A DNA stretch of 57,717 nt from Cytobacillus firmus (GCF_023715565.1 NZ_JAMBOJ010000031.1:1-57717), one strand, 5' to 3'. Numbered from the stretch's first letter, positions 8,964 through 18,379 are shown. The notes: generated from the letters alone by a model not told the origin. Numbers and translations are program-made.

Positions 8964-10517
8964 ATGAGCGTATTAAATGTACAAAACTTAAGTCACGGCT
9001 TCGGTGATCGTGCGATTTTTAATGATGTGTCATTTCGGCTTTTAAAAGGTGAACATGTTGGACTGGTTGGGGCAAATGGTGAGGGTAAATCTACTTTCAT
9101 GAATATTGTAACCGGCAAGCTGCAGCCCGACGAGGGGAAAATTGAGTGGTCACGAAAAGTTCGTGTTGGTTACTTAGATCAGCATGCTGTCCTTAAAAAA
9201 GGCACTTCAATGCGTGAAGCTTTGAGTACTGCTTTTCAATATCTTTTTGATGCTGAAACAGAGATCAATGAACTTTATGCAAAAATGGGTGATGAAGGTG
9301 CTGATATCGATGCATTACTTGCAGAAGTTGGAGAGCTACAAGAAACTTTAGATAGTAATGATTTCTATCAAATTAATTCAAAAGTTGAGGAAGTTGCCCG
9401 TGGCCTGGGATTAGACGAAGTTGGACTTGATCGAGATATAGATGATCTAAGCGGCGGACAGCGTACCAAAGTGTTGCTTGCTAAGCTTTTGCTGGAAAAG
9501 CCTGAAATCCTATTACTGGACGAACCTACAAACTATTTGGATGAACAGCATATCGAATGGCTGAAGCGCTATTTACAGGAATATGAGAATGCATTTATTT
9601 TGATTTCACATGATATTCCATTTTTAAACAGTGTTGTTAACTTGATATATCACATGGAAAACCAGGAATTGAATCGCTATGTTGGCGACTATGATAACTT
9701 CTTAAATGTATATGAAATGAAAAAGCAGCAGCTCGAAGCTGCATACAAGCGCCAACAGCAGGAAATTGCCAATTTAAAGGATTTCGTGGCCCGCAACAAG
9801 GCAAGTGTGGCAACTCGTAATATGGCGATGTCCCGTCAAAAGAAGCTCGACAAAATGGAAGTTATTGAATTGGGAAGAGAGAAGCCGAAACCAGAGTTTC
9901 ATTTTAAAGAAGCACGTGCAGCCAGCCGCTGGATTTTCACAACTGAAGATCTTGTTATTGGTTACAACGAACCACTTTCCCGTCCTCTGAATTTGAAAAT
10001 GGAACGCGGACAAAAAATTGCATTCGTGGGTGCTAATGGTATTGGTAAGTCTACTCTTTTAAAAAGTATTCTTGGCTTGATTAACCCCATTTCGGGGAAA
10101 GTGGAACGCGGTGAATATCAACATATCGGTTACTTCGAGCAGGAAGTTAAACAGTCAAACTACAACACTTGTATTGAAGAGATTTGGAGCGAATTCCCAA
10201 GTATGAATCAGGCTGAAGTTCGTGCTGCTCTTGCAAAATGCGGGTTAACGACGAAACATATTGAAAGTAAAGTCGAAGTCCTTTCTGGTGGCGAAAAAGC
10301 AAAAGTTCGATTATGTAAAATTTTAAACACAGAAACGAATTTATTAATTCTGGATGAACCTACCAATCACTTGGATGTTGATGCAAAAGAAGAATTAAAA
10401 CGTGCTCTAAAGGCATATCGCGGTAGTATTTTGATGGTCTCCCACGAGCCGGATTTCTATCGTGAAATTGCGACAGATATTTGGAATTGTGAGGATTGGA
10501 CAACGAAAGTTTTTTAA
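8964..10517 (+). CDS. ABC-F family ATPase (YfmM-like)
   Basis: Soluble protein with two ABC domains and no membrane segment, 517 residues. First domain: Walker A GANGEGKST (about residue 36), signature LSGGQRTK, Walker B ILLLDEPTNYLD. A charged linker (about 250-320) follows, then the second domain: GANGIGKST, LSGGEKAK, LLILDEPTNHLD. ABC-F proteins bind the ribosomal E site to rescue stalled elongation or give antibiotic protection. The frame is open from 8877, but AAGGGG before the ATG at 8964 and the conserved MSVLNV start decide the call. Resemblance to B. subtilis YfmM is from memory. Antibiotic resistance cannot be inferred. Confidence 0.87.
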   Translation: MSVLNVQNLSHGFGDRAIFNDVSFRLLKGEHVGLVGANGEGKSTFMNIVTGKLQPDEGKIEWSRKVRVGYLDQHAVLKKGTSMREALSTAFQYLFDAETEINELYAKMGDEGADIDALLAEVGELQETLDSNDFYQINSKVEEVARGLGLDEVGLDRDIDDLSGGQRTKVLLAKLLLEKPEILLLDEPTNYLDEQHIEWLKRYLQEYENAFILISHDIPFLNSVVNLIYHMENQELNRYVGDYDNFLNVYEMKKQQLEAAYKRQQQEIANLKDFVARNKASVATRNMAMSRQKKLDKMEVIELGREKPKPEFHFKEARAASRWIFTTEDLVIGYNEPLSRPLNLKMERGQKIAFVGANGIGKSTLLKSILGLINPISGKVERGEYQHIGYFEQEVKQSNYNTCIEEIWSEFPSMNQAEVRAALAKCGLTTKHIESKVEVLSGGEKAKVRLCKILNTETNLLILDEPTNHLDVDAKEELKRALKAYRGSILMVSHEPDFYREIATDIWNCEDWTTKVF

Positions 10518-10533
10518 TTTAGATTATGGAAGA

Positions 10534-10689
10534 GGCTGGGACAGAACTAAATTGTCCGTTGTTAAAGCCGAATGATTTCTATTTTAAAAAGTAATAAAAA
10601 TAAAAAAAACGAACTATTACGAAACTCTAAATCAGAATTTCGAATAATAGTTCGTTTTTTTCTTTGGTCGAAATGCTTTTGTCCCAGCC
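10534..10689. repeat. GGCTGGGACA inverted-repeat element with internal terminator hairpin
   Basis: The element is bounded by GGCTGGGACA (10534-10543) and its exact complement TGTCCCAGCC (10680-10689). Nested inside is a long hairpin: arms at about 10602-10624 and 10638-10661 (AACGAACTATT/AATAGTTCG plus A/T runs). It lies right after the ABC-F stop and probably ends its transcript. A second copy with a different inner hairpin touches the left edge (119-128). From 10690 to the DegV gene only a TATAAT (10852-10857) stands out, a possible -10 box. Confidence 0.75.
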
Positions 10690-10928
10690 CCTTTTTCCGT
10701 TTTTCGATCCCATTTTATTATTTCCATACATTGTTCACAAAAGATTCTTATTTGCCTTCAAGTGCTCAGTATAAACATTCTGACTATCGAACTAAGGATA
10801 TTTCCTATAAATGGATCACTTAAAAGCAATACAGGTAATGGTCTATTCGTGTATAATGAGGGGAGTTTTTCAATAATGGAAGCGGTTCAATTTATACCAA
10901 AATAATAAACAAAGGACTTAAAACATTC

Positions 10929-11783
10929 ATGACAAAAAAGAGAATTGCCTGGATTACAGACAGCACGGCCTATGCTACTAAGGAGCTGCTGGAACATCCC
11001 GACGTTTATGTAGTTCCTCTAACCATTACATTCGGTGAGGAATCCTATGAAGATGGTATTGATTTAAATACAAATCAGCTGTATAGCCGGATTCGGAATG
11101 AAAAAGAAGTTCCAAAAACCTCGCAGCCCTCTGCCGGAAGATTTACCGAACTATTTGAATCATTGAAGCATGAATATGATGCTGCAGTTGCTGTCCATGT
11201 ATCCAGCAAGCTTAGCGGCACGCTGAATAGCTGTTTAACCGGAGCAGAGCTGGCTGATTTCCCTATTTTTGGAGTTGATTCTAAATGCATGTCTTATGCC
11301 ATTACGTCATTGATCAATAAAGGATTAAAGCTTGCTGAAAATGATGTGCCGGCACATAAAATTGCAGATATCCTGCAAAGTGAGACAAACAAAACAGAGA
11401 ACTATATCTTGCTTGGAAGCCTTGAACAATTTTATAAAGGCGGCAGAATGTCTGGCACACAATACCTGTTGGGAAGCATATTAAAAATAAAGCCAATTAT
11501 CCGCATTAATCGGGACGGGGAGTTTGAACTGTTTGATAAAGTCCGTTCAGAAAAAAAAGCATTTAAAAGAATGATAGAACTACTTGGAAATTCTTATGAA
11601 AACCACACAATTCCCCAAGTTCAAATCATGCATGGGAATGTACCAGCCAAAGCGGAGGAAATGGCCGAAGAAATAAAGTTTTATTTTCCGCGGCTTGATA
11701 TTCTCATTGGTGATATAAGTTCAACGATCGCTGCCCATGCCGGTGAGGGAACATTGGCCATTATATGGCAAAACGAAAGTTAA
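10929..11783 (+). CDS. DegV family fatty-acid-binding protein
   Basis: Two-domain DegV protein of 284 residues. The N-terminal TDSTA and the signature SLEQFYKGGRMSG (about 165) with the following LLGSILKIKPI form the lipid pocket. In Firmicutes such proteins bind fatty acids, some (FakB) presenting them to the kinase FakA for acyl-phosphate formation. No fakA is nearby, so the specific role is open. It may also bind other lipids. An AAAGGA site lies about 12 bases before the ATG. It is monocistronic and shares its terminator with converging hmgA. Confidence 0.88.
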   Translation: MTKKRIAWITDSTAYATKELLEHPDVYVVPLTITFGEESYEDGIDLNTNQLYSRIRNEKEVPKTSQPSAGRFTELFESLKHEYDAAVAVHVSSKLSGTLNSCLTGAELADFPIFGVDSKCMSYAITSLINKGLKLAENDVPAHKIADILQSETNKTENYILLGSLEQFYKGGRMSGTQYLLGSILKIKPIIRINRDGEFELFDKVRSEKKAFKRMIELLGNSYENHTIPQVQIMHGNVPAKAEEMAEEIKFYFPRLDILIGDISSTIAAHAGEGTLAIIWQNES

Positions 11784-11827
11784 AAAAGCACTCTCCAAAA
11801 GGAAAGTAAAATGAAAGTGCTTTTTTT
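11782..11827. terminator. Bidirectional terminator between degV-like gene and hmgA
   Basis: AAAAAAGCACT (11782-11792) pairs with AGTGCTTTTTT (11816-11826). T-runs on both strands serve the two converging genes. Confidence 0.85.
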
Positions 11828-12982
11828 CTATTCAACCCAAGTGAACATGTAATTTTCATCTTCAATTAACTTAGCGTTTTTCACTAGTTTTAAAGGCTTG
11901 AATGTATCAATCATAACAGCGAGCTCTAGTGTTTCCTTTTTCCCGATGCTGGCCTCAGTTTTTCCAGGATGAGGGCCATGCGGAATCCCGCTTGGATGAA
12001 GGGTGATGGAGCCTTCTCTAATCCCCTTCCTGCTCATGAAATTGCCTTCCACATAGTACAGCAGTTCATCACTGTTGACATTGCTGTGATAGTAAGGGGC
12101 AGGGATTGCCTCCGGATGATAATCGTATAATCTGGGAACAAAGGAACACACAACAAAGTTATGTCCTTCAAATGTCTGATGGACCGGCGGAGGCTGATGC
12201 ACCCTTCCGGTAATCGGTTCAAAATCTTCTATATTAAAGACCCACGGATAAAGATAGCCGTCCCAGCCCGCCACATCAAGCGGGTGATGATTCAGGATAT
12301 GAGAGTGCAAGTATCCTCTTGTTTTGGTGATAACTTCATATTCTCCTCTTTGATCATAAGTTTCCAGAGTTTCCGGTCCCCGGATATCCCGTTCACAGAA
12401 TGGACTATGCTCAAGCAGCTGCCCATACTCATTCCGGTATCTTCTTGGTGTTGTAATCTGGCTGAAAGACTCCACCAGGAGGACTTTAGTCAACTGCTCT
12501 TTGTCCGGAATGACCCGGTAAATGGTGCCTATCGGAATAATGACATAATCTCCCGGGCGATAGGATAAAGTTCCGAACATGGTCTCAACTTTTCCGGTTC
12601 CATAGTGAATGTAGAGCATCTCATCTCCATCCCCATTACGGTAAAAGCTTTTCATCGGCTCAGTAATATTTATGGTGCCTATTAAAAGGTCATCATTCCC
12701 GAGCAGATATTCCCTTGCTGAAAGTGCATCCCCTTTCTTTTCAATTTTATCAGTGAACAAATGCCGATGCTTTAAGCTCTCCTGATCTTCATACTCAGGA
12801 ACATATTTTCCGATCAGTTCAGTTCGCGCTACTTCCGTTGGCATGTAGTGATGATAAAGAATGGATTGTGTCCCGGAAAAACCTTTTGTCCCCATTACCT
12901 GTTCCCTGAATAATGTTCCATCTGATTTTTTAAATGTCGTATGGCGCTTGTGCGGGATTCTCCCCATTTGGCGATAAAACAT
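11828..12982 (-). CDS. hmgA: Homogentisate 1,2-dioxygenase
   Basis: Fe(II) cupin dioxygenase that opens the ring of homogentisate to maleylacetoacetate. Iron ligands are visible in YYHSNVNSDELLYY (His and Glu, about residues 300-307) and IPHGPHPG (about 335). At 384 residues it is of the short bacterial type. AGGTGG precedes the ATG. It is the last gene of a minus-strand operon behind an aminotransferase, a flavin-reductase-like gene and fumarylacetoacetase, all separated by 10 bases or less. No maleylacetoacetate isomerase accompanies it. Confidence 0.95.
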   Translation of the reverse strand: MFYRQMGRIPHKRHTTFKKSDGTLFREQVMGTKGFSGTQSILYHHYMPTEVARTELIGKYVPEYEDQESLKHRHLFTDKIEKKGDALSAREYLLGNDDLLIGTINITEPMKSFYRNGDGDEMLYIHYGTGKVETMFGTLSYRPGDYVIIPIGTIYRVIPDKEQLTKVLLVESFSQITTPRRYRNEYGQLLEHSPFCERDIRGPETLETYDQRGEYEVITKTRGYLHSHILNHHPLDVAGWDGYLYPWVFNIEDFEPITGRVHQPPPVHQTFEGHNFVVCSFVPRLYDYHPEAIPAPYYHSNVNSDELLYYVEGNFMSRKGIREGSITLHPSGIPHGPHPGKTEASIGKKETLELAVMIDTFKPLKLVKNAKLIEDENYMFTWVE

Positions 12983-12991
12983 ATTTCCACC

Positions 12992-13915
12992 TCACTGATT
13001 TGCAATGCGATTTTTTAATATTCCGAGATTGCTAATCTCAAGCTCAACTTCATCTCCCGGTTTCAGCCAGCGGTGAACATCAGTGCCAAGCTCAAGTATG
13101 CAGCCGCTGCCAACAGTCCCGGAACCAATCATTTCACCCGGGCAGAGGGTTACACCGTCAGAAGCCCTTTCAATCATTTCGTAAAAGGAATAGTAGATAT
13201 CATGCATATTCCCCTCTGATAAAAGAGTCCCATTAACTTTTGCAGTCATGAGAAAATCATAGCCATTTTCAACACGGAAGTTCTCAAGCTCATCCTTTGT
13301 TACGATATATGGCCCGATAGATGTAGCAAAATCCTTCCCTTTGGCTGGGCCTAGACCTACCTTCATTTCTTTGCGCTGAATATCTCTTGCACTCCAATCA
13401 TTTAAGATGCAATATCCGAAAATATAATCATCTGCATTATCAGCTTTTATATCCTTTCCCTCTTTACCGATGATACAAGCAATTTCGAGCTCGTAATCTA
13501 GCCACTGGCAACCCTTAGGAGGGGAAATCTCTTCGTTCGGCCCCTTAATGCTTAGATGATTGGAAAAATAAAAAACAGGTATGTCATACCATTCGGGAAT
13601 CATATCAAGTCCGCGGTTGGACCTTGCCGTTTTTACATGTTCTTCAAAAGCATAGAAATCCCGAAAGCTTTTTGGATTTGGCAGTGGAGCCATTAATTTG
13701 ACGTCTGATAATGGATATACTCCTCTATCGGTATTCTTCAGTTTAGTGCTTAAAGATAGGTATTCCATAAAAAATTCATGATTTTCAAGAAACTCAAGCA
13801 TTGTTTTTGGAAGAACACCATTGGTCGCTTCATGCATATCGACCGCATACTCTTCATTCTTTAGCCAGCCCGCTCTTATGGATCCATTGGGTTTTTGAAA
13901 GGTTATGAATTTCAT
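12992..13915 (-). CDS. Fumarylacetoacetase (FAH family)
   Basis: FAH-fold hydrolase expected to split fumarylacetoacetate into fumarate and acetoacetate, the last step of tyrosine breakdown. Metal ligands lie in the DYELEIACIIG segment (about residue 145) and DWSARDIQ (about 185), with a GSGTVGSGCILELG loop near 265. The 307 residues are shorter than eukaryotic FAH but typical of bacterial FAH-domain enzymes. AAGGTGATGCT precedes the ATG. It sits between the flavin-reductase-like gene (4 bases) and hmgA (9 bases). Related FAH proteins hydrolyse other diketones, but the operon points to this substrate. Confidence 0.88.
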   Translation of the reverse strand: MKFITFQKPNGSIRAGWLKNEEYAVDMHEATNGVLPKTMLEFLENHEFFMEYLSLSTKLKNTDRGVYPLSDVKLMAPLPNPKSFRDFYAFEEHVKTARSNRGLDMIPEWYDIPVFYFSNHLSIKGPNEEISPPKGCQWLDYELEIACIIGKEGKDIKADNADDYIFGYCILNDWSARDIQRKEMKVGLGPAKGKDFATSIGPYIVTKDELENFRVENGYDFLMTAKVNGTLLSEGNMHDIYYSFYEMIERASDGVTLCPGEMIGSGTVGSGCILELGTDVHRWLKPGDEVELEISNLGILKNRIANQ

Positions 13916-13919
13916 AGCA

Positions 13920-14540
13920 TCACCTTGGATCCGTTTTTCGAATTAATTCAAATACATCAGTCATAGGCCTCGTGTAAATATGTCCTGCCATCCGGCCAAC
14001 AGGCTTCAGCTTTTCGGAATTAATCCTTCCATTTTCGTAAAGCTCATCAGCAACATGCACATGCTCGACTTTTCCAATTACCAGGCTTCCTGAACCGGGA
14101 TGTTCTCCAAAGTGAAGTACCTGATAGAGACTGCATTCCAAATGGACCTTTGATTCTTTAACCCGAGGCGGCTTGACAGCGGCACTTTTTTCTTTTTCGA
14201 GACCTGCTGCGGCCAGTTCGTCTGTATCAGCCGGATAATCTGCTGCACAAATATTCATCTTTTCGGTAAAGTCTTCACTGACGATGTTAATAACAAATTC
14301 CTTAGTGACTTCAATATTAGTAAGCGTATCTTTCTTAGAACCATCAGTCCCTTTTCGCATCGGTGAAAAGCAAATCAGCATCGGATCTGCACATATGGCA
14401 GTAAAAAAGCTAAATGGAGCTGCATTTACATTCCCTTCTGTATCCATACTCGTAACAAACGCAATGGGCCGCGGCAGAATGGAGCCGACCATCAGCTTAT
14501 ATGCGTCTTTCCATTCAAGACTCTGTGGATTTAATTCCAT
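13920..14540 (-). CDS. Flavin reductase-like FMN-binding split-barrel protein
   Basis: Flavin reductase-like domain of 206 residues: SILPRPIAFVTSMDTEG at the N-terminus, APFSFFTAICADPMLICFSP (about 41-60) around the FMN site, and a KGTDGSKKDTL loop. Such proteins are either NAD(P)H:flavin reductases that feed two-component monooxygenases or standalone FMN proteins. No partner oxygenase is in the operon, so its job between the aminotransferase and fumarylacetoacetase is unclear. An AAAGGGCGG site precedes the ATG. Family sure, function open. Confidence 0.8.
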   Translation of the reverse strand: MELNPQSLEWKDAYKLMVGSILPRPIAFVTSMDTEGNVNAAPFSFFTAICADPMLICFSPMRKGTDGSKKDTLTNIEVTKEFVINIVSEDFTEKMNICAADYPADTDELAAAGLEKEKSAAVKPPRVKESKVHLECSLYQVLHFGEHPGSGSLVIGKVEHVHVADELYENGRINSEKLKPVGRMAGHIYTRPMTDVFELIRKTDPR

Positions 14541-14545
14541 ATGTT

Positions 14546-15640
14546 TTACACCGCCCTTTCATTTAGAAGTTTGTTAATCACAGCCAATGCCGCTTCATTA
14601 TCTTCCCTAGTTCCTAAAGTCATCCGAAAAGCATCAAGATAGCCTTCAAGCTTCATTTTTCGGACTACTAAGCCATTTGCAATCAAATTGTCTGCAATAG
14701 GAAGCTGGCTGAAAATATATATAAAATTAGTTTGGGAAGGAAAATAGCCTACATGTAATTCTGTTAGTTTTTGGCACACAAATTTCATCTCTTCGGCATT
14801 TTTATGTGCACATTCCTTTATAAAGTCCTGATCATTTAGTGCTGCAGAAGCCGCTGCCTGTGCCAGGTGATTGACATTAAAAACATCTTTAACTTTATGA
14901 AGGTCATTCACGATCTCAGGATGCATGATTCCATAGCCGACACGGAGTCCGGCAAGCCCATAGATCTTGGAGAAAGTCCTTAGAATGATTAAGTTAGGCC
15001 TCTCTTCAAGAAGCGATATAGAGTCAGGATAATCCTCAGAATTCACATATTCAAAGTATGCTTCATCAAGAATAATCAGTATATTTGAAGGAACTTTATC
15101 AATGAATTGCAGCAGTTCTGATTTTCCGACTATTGTTCCTGTAGGATTGTTGGGATTGCAGACAAACACCATTTTTGTTTTTTCGTTTATCTTCTCATAC
15201 ATGGCACTTAGGTTATGTGTTCCCTTTTGCAGCGGCACCGTTATCGCACTGCCTCCTTCAATCAGGACGTTTGTTTCATATCGCGGAAATGTATTCTGTG
15301 CCATGACCGCTTCATCTCCAGCACTTATGTATGCTCTAGTCAATAATCGGATGATTTCTTCTGAACCATTGCTGACCAGAAAATTATCTTCTCTAATGTT
15401 ATAGAAGCCGGCCAGTTTGCGTTTGAGCAAGGATACAGTGCCATCCGGGTAAAAGTAAAGACTGTTCATCGCTTTGCTGATGCTGTTCCTGACTTCGGGT
15501 GAACAGCCATATACATTTTCATTATCAGACATTTTCCGGACAGCCATTAAATTGTACATTTCTTTGATCTCTTCCGGGCTGCTGCCAAGCGGATAAGAAA
15601 CAATCTTTTCCACGGCTCTTTTTGTCTGGATTCTAGCCAT
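14546..15640 (-). CDS. HisC-like PLP aminotransferase, probably aromatic amino acid specific
   Basis: Class I/II aminotransferase of the histidinol-phosphate aminotransferase group, 364 residues. PLP lysine in RTFSKIYGLAGLRVGYG (about residue 222), CNPNNPTGT (about 159), and the C-terminal arginine region MTLGTREDN. In this operon, tyrosine to 4-hydroxyphenylpyruvate (the HppD substrate), or phenylalanine to phenylpyruvate, is the likely reaction rather than histidine synthesis: no his gene is near. AGGGAGG precedes the ATG. A terminator separates it from upstream hppD, so expression may be lower or independent. Confidence 0.82.
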   Translation of the reverse strand: MARIQTKRAVEKIVSYPLGSSPEEIKEMYNLMAVRKMSDNENVYGCSPEVRNSISKAMNSLYFYPDGTVSLLKRKLAGFYNIREDNFLVSNGSEEIIRLLTRAYISAGDEAVMAQNTFPRYETNVLIEGGSAITVPLQKGTHNLSAMYEKINEKTKMVFVCNPNNPTGTIVGKSELLQFIDKVPSNILIILDEAYFEYVNSEDYPDSISLLEERPNLIILRTFSKIYGLAGLRVGYGIMHPEIVNDLHKVKDVFNVNHLAQAAASAALNDQDFIKECAHKNAEEMKFVCQKLTELHVGYFPSQTNFIYIFSQLPIADNLIANGLVVRKMKLEGYLDAFRMTLGTREDNEAALAVINKLLNERAV

Positions 15641-15667
15641 CTGGATTGCCTCCCTCTGAAATTTATT

Positions 15668-15695
15668 AAAAAAGGGAGAAATACTTTCTCCCTTT
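15668..15695 (-). terminator. Terminator between hppD and the aminotransferase gene
   Basis: AAAGGGAGAAA/TTTCTCCCTTT perfect 11-bp stem with a 3-base loop; on the minus strand it is followed by TTTTTT. It lies 12 bases past the hppD stop, so partial read-through or a separate promoter must supply the genes below. Confidence 0.85.
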
Positions 15696-15707
15696 CAAGC
15701 TGAAAAG

Positions 15708-16823
15708 TTATAAATTTCCCCGTCTTTCCTGCTCGCGTTCAATAGATTCAAAGAGTGCTTTAAAGTTGCCTTCACCAAACCCTCTGGCACCTTTACGCTG
15801 TATGATTTCAATGAATAGGGTCGGACGGTCTACGATTGGTTTCGTGAAAATTTGCAGCAGATAGCCTTCGTCATCACGGTCAACGAGAATATCTAATTCC
15901 TTCAATTTGTCTATCTCTTCATCAATTTTCCCAACGCGCTCAGAAAGCATTTCATAATAAGAATCAGGAGTGCTTAAGAACTCTACACCATTTTTACGGA
16001 GGGTGCTGACAGTGCTGACAATATCTTCTGTCAGAATGGCTAAATGCTGTACTCCTGCCCCGTTGTAATATTCAAGGTATTCTTCAATCTGAGATTTCCG
16101 CTTCCCTTCTGCAGGCTCGTTAATCGGGAACTTAATTCTGCCGCCATTATGCATAACCTTAGACATTAGAGCGGAATATTCTGTTGTAATGTCTTTATCT
16201 GTAAAGTGCTTCATTTCCTTAAAGCCCATTACATTTGCATAATAATTTACCCATTCCTCCATTCTCTCTACATTTCCAACCACATGGTCGACGCCGATAA
16301 AGCCTGCATCCTCAAATGGCACTCCAGTTTGATAAGGCTCAAAGCCAGGCATGAAAACCCCTTTATAATCATTCCGTTCAACAAGTGTATGAATGGTGTC
16401 TCCATATGTACCAATTACTGCCTTTTTAATCGCGCCATGTTCATCTTTTATCTCAGCTGGAGGCTGTATTTCGATTGCACCTCTTTCAACCGCTGCTTTA
16501 TATGCCTTTTCAACATCATCAACAGCTAATGCTATATCTTTCACACCATCTCCATGCTTATGAATGAAATTTGAAACTCTGGAACTGTCATTTAACGTTC
16601 CTGTGATCACCAGGCGAATCTTTCTCTGCTGAAGAACGTAAGAGACTGTCTCTCTATTCCCTGTTTCCAGACCGGAATATGCAACTGGCTTAAAGCCGAA
16701 AGCTGTGCAGAAATAATGGCAGGATTGTTTTGCATTTCCTGAATAGATTTCTAAATAATCTACTTCCTTAACAGGAAAGAAATCGGCTGCCTTTTGTTCA
16801 TTTAACAATTTTTCATCTTGCAT
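15708..16823 (-). CDS. hppD: 4-hydroxyphenylpyruvate dioxygenase
   Basis: Fe(II) enzyme turning 4-hydroxyphenylpyruvate into homogentisate. Two VOC-like halves make up 371 residues. Iron ligands: His in GVDHVVGNV (about 176), His in GVQHLAILT (about 257) and Glu in LFIEIIQRKG (about 340). The ATG follows GGAGGGG. It heads the tyrosine branch and has a likely promoter just upstream. Hydroxymandelate synthase is the related alternative but lacks this pathway context. Confidence 0.95.
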   Translation of the reverse strand: MQDEKLLNEQKAADFFPVKEVDYLEIYSGNAKQSCHYFCTAFGFKPVAYSGLETGNRETVSYVLQQRKIRLVITGTLNDSSRVSNFIHKHGDGVKDIALAVDDVEKAYKAAVERGAIEIQPPAEIKDEHGAIKKAVIGTYGDTIHTLVERNDYKGVFMPGFEPYQTGVPFEDAGFIGVDHVVGNVERMEEWVNYYANVMGFKEMKHFTDKDITTEYSALMSKVMHNGGRIKFPINEPAEGKRKSQIEEYLEYYNGAGVQHLAILTEDIVSTVSTLRKNGVEFLSTPDSYYEMLSERVGKIDEEIDKLKELDILVDRDDEGYLLQIFTKPIVDRPTLFIEIIQRKGARGFGEGNFKALFESIEREQERRGNL

Positions 16824-16863
16824 GTTAACCCCTCCATTTTAATATTAATAATATTTTGAATTT

Positions 16864-16893
16864 ATCATATAGGAAACTTGTAAATGTTCTCAA
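16864..16893 (-). promoter_or_regulatory. Predicted hppD promoter
   Basis: On the minus strand, TTGAGA (16888-16893) and TATGAT (16864-16869) are 18 bases apart, about 40 bases upstream of the hppD start. Confidence 0.5.
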
Positions 16894-16936
16894 GAGTTCA
16901 AGTTAAAGCTATAATGCACTCCTGCATTAAAGGAAG

Positions 16937-18379
16937 TTACACTTTTACTTTTTGTGTTTTTTTGCTTTGTGGCGGTTTGTGAACAGCCAAATTTTTTAAA
17001 GCTTCTGCAGCTTCAAGCAACCCTTCATTTATACTTGGATGCGGGTAGTTAGGGAAAATTAAATCTTCATCTCTTGCTCCCATTTCCAATGCAGTAATTC
17101 CGGCTGAAATTAGTTCTATTGCTCCGTAACCTACCATGTGGATACCCAGCAGAACTTGCTTTTCCCTGCAGCTGATCACTTTTATAAAACCATCTTTTTT
17201 CCCGCTCAAAGTGCTAAAGCCGTTGGCAGATAATGAGGATACACCAATTTCAATGTCATAGCCCATGTTAATGGCTTCCTGTTCCGTTAACCCGGCACTC
17301 GCAATAGGAGGCTGTGTATGCGCTGCAATCGGAATGAAGTGGAAATCTGACTCCGATTTAATTCCTGCAATTGCTTCAGCGGCTGTTTTTCCTTGTTTAA
17401 TAGCTCTTACAGCAAGGGCAGGACCTTCTGTTACATCACCGACTGCGAAAATATGTTTCTGTGTTGTCCGGCTTTGACAGTCAACCTTTATGAACCCCGC
17501 TTCACATTGCTCCACCCCTATGCGGGAAAGCCCCAGCTGGTCAGTGTTGGGTCTTATGGAAGAAGAAATAAACAAATGTGTGCATGAAATACTTTCTCTT
17601 CTTCCTTTACTCTCAAAAGCTACAGTTAACAATTCTTCATTATGCTGCAATTCCAACACTTCGGAATTTCTTATAATATCTATTTTTTTCTTTTTTAAAA
17701 TCCTCTTCAGTTCCCGGCAAATGGACTGATCAAAATCAAAATCCTCTTTGCCATCTTCAAAGATCAGAGTCACATTAGATCCCAAAGCCTGATAAGCCAT
17801 ACCTATTTCGAGGGCAATATAATCACTGCCATAGATTAATAGTTTATTAGGTACCTCACTCAAGTTTGAAATGGAATGCTGATCAAATACCAATTCACTT
17901 ATTTCACTGGCCCAAACAGGTTTCTCAGATCTTCCGCCGGTCGCAATTATGGCATTCTGGAATCGGTAAACATCAAATTGGTCTCCATTTTCGATGCCAA
18001 TCTTATCTTCTGACAGAAAAAAGGCTGAACCATTTAGAACTTCAATTTTATTAGCTTGACAGAGAGCTTCAATTCCTGCCCGAAGCTGATCAATTTTCTT
18101 CTGCTTGTATTCCTGAAGCTTGTTTAAATTTAATGATATATTTCCTCCTTCAAGCCCCCAGATTTCTCCTTCCTGAAATGAAATGAATTTTTCAGCAGAC
18201 TGTGTGAGGATCTTGGAAGGTATGCAGCCTTTATTTAAACAGATCCCGCCAAGCTGATCCTGTTCAACTAATGTAACACTTCGCCCTAGCTGAGCAGCGC
18301 GGATTGCTGCATGATAGCCCCCGGGTCCACCGCCGATTATGATGACATCACGCTCATGTGCCAGTTCTCCAACTACCAT
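16937..18379 (-). CDS. lpdA: Dihydrolipoyl dehydrogenase (E3) of a 2-oxoacid dehydrogenase complex
   Basis: FAD/NAD disulfide oxidoreductase of 480 residues that reoxidises lipoyl groups of the complex. FAD motif IIIGGGPGGYHAA (about 14), redox disulfide GGICLNKGCIPSK (about 44), second-nucleotide segment LLIYGSDYIALEIG (about 180; the first glycines of the usual GGG-x-x-G are altered), FAVGDVTEGP (about 312) and the C-terminal NYPHPSINEGLLEAA with the catalytic His-Glu. It starts right at the E2 stop (ATG preceded by GGAGATGG). Last gene of the E1a-E1b-E2-E3 operon. Confidence 0.92.
   Translation of the reverse strand: MVVGELAHERDVIIIGGGPGGYHAAIRAAQLGRSVTLVEQDQLGGICLNKGCIPSKILTQSAEKFISFQEGEIWGLEGGNISLNLNKLQEYKQKKIDQLRAGIEALCQANKIEVLNGSAFFLSEDKIGIENGDQFDVYRFQNAIIATGGRSEKPVWASEISELVFDQHSISNLSEVPNKLLIYGSDYIALEIGMAYQALGSNVTLIFEDGKEDFDFDQSICRELKRILKKKKIDIIRNSEVLELQHNEELLTVAFESKGRRESISCTHLFISSSIRPNTDQLGLSRIGVEQCEAGFIKVDCQSRTTQKHIFAVGDVTEGPALAVRAIKQGKTAAEAIAGIKSESDFHFIPIAAHTQPPIASAGLTEQEAINMGYDIEIGVSSLSANGFSTLSGKKDGFIKVISCREKQVLLGIHMVGYGAIELISAGITALEMGARDEDLIFPNYPHPSINEGLLEAAEALKNLAVHKPPQSKKTQKVKV

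Noticed and set aside
13920..14540. Flavin-reductase-like gene as the missing PaaE reductase
   Set aside because: It is in the homogentisate operon and has no ferredoxin domain, so it is unlikely to be the epoxidase electron donor.
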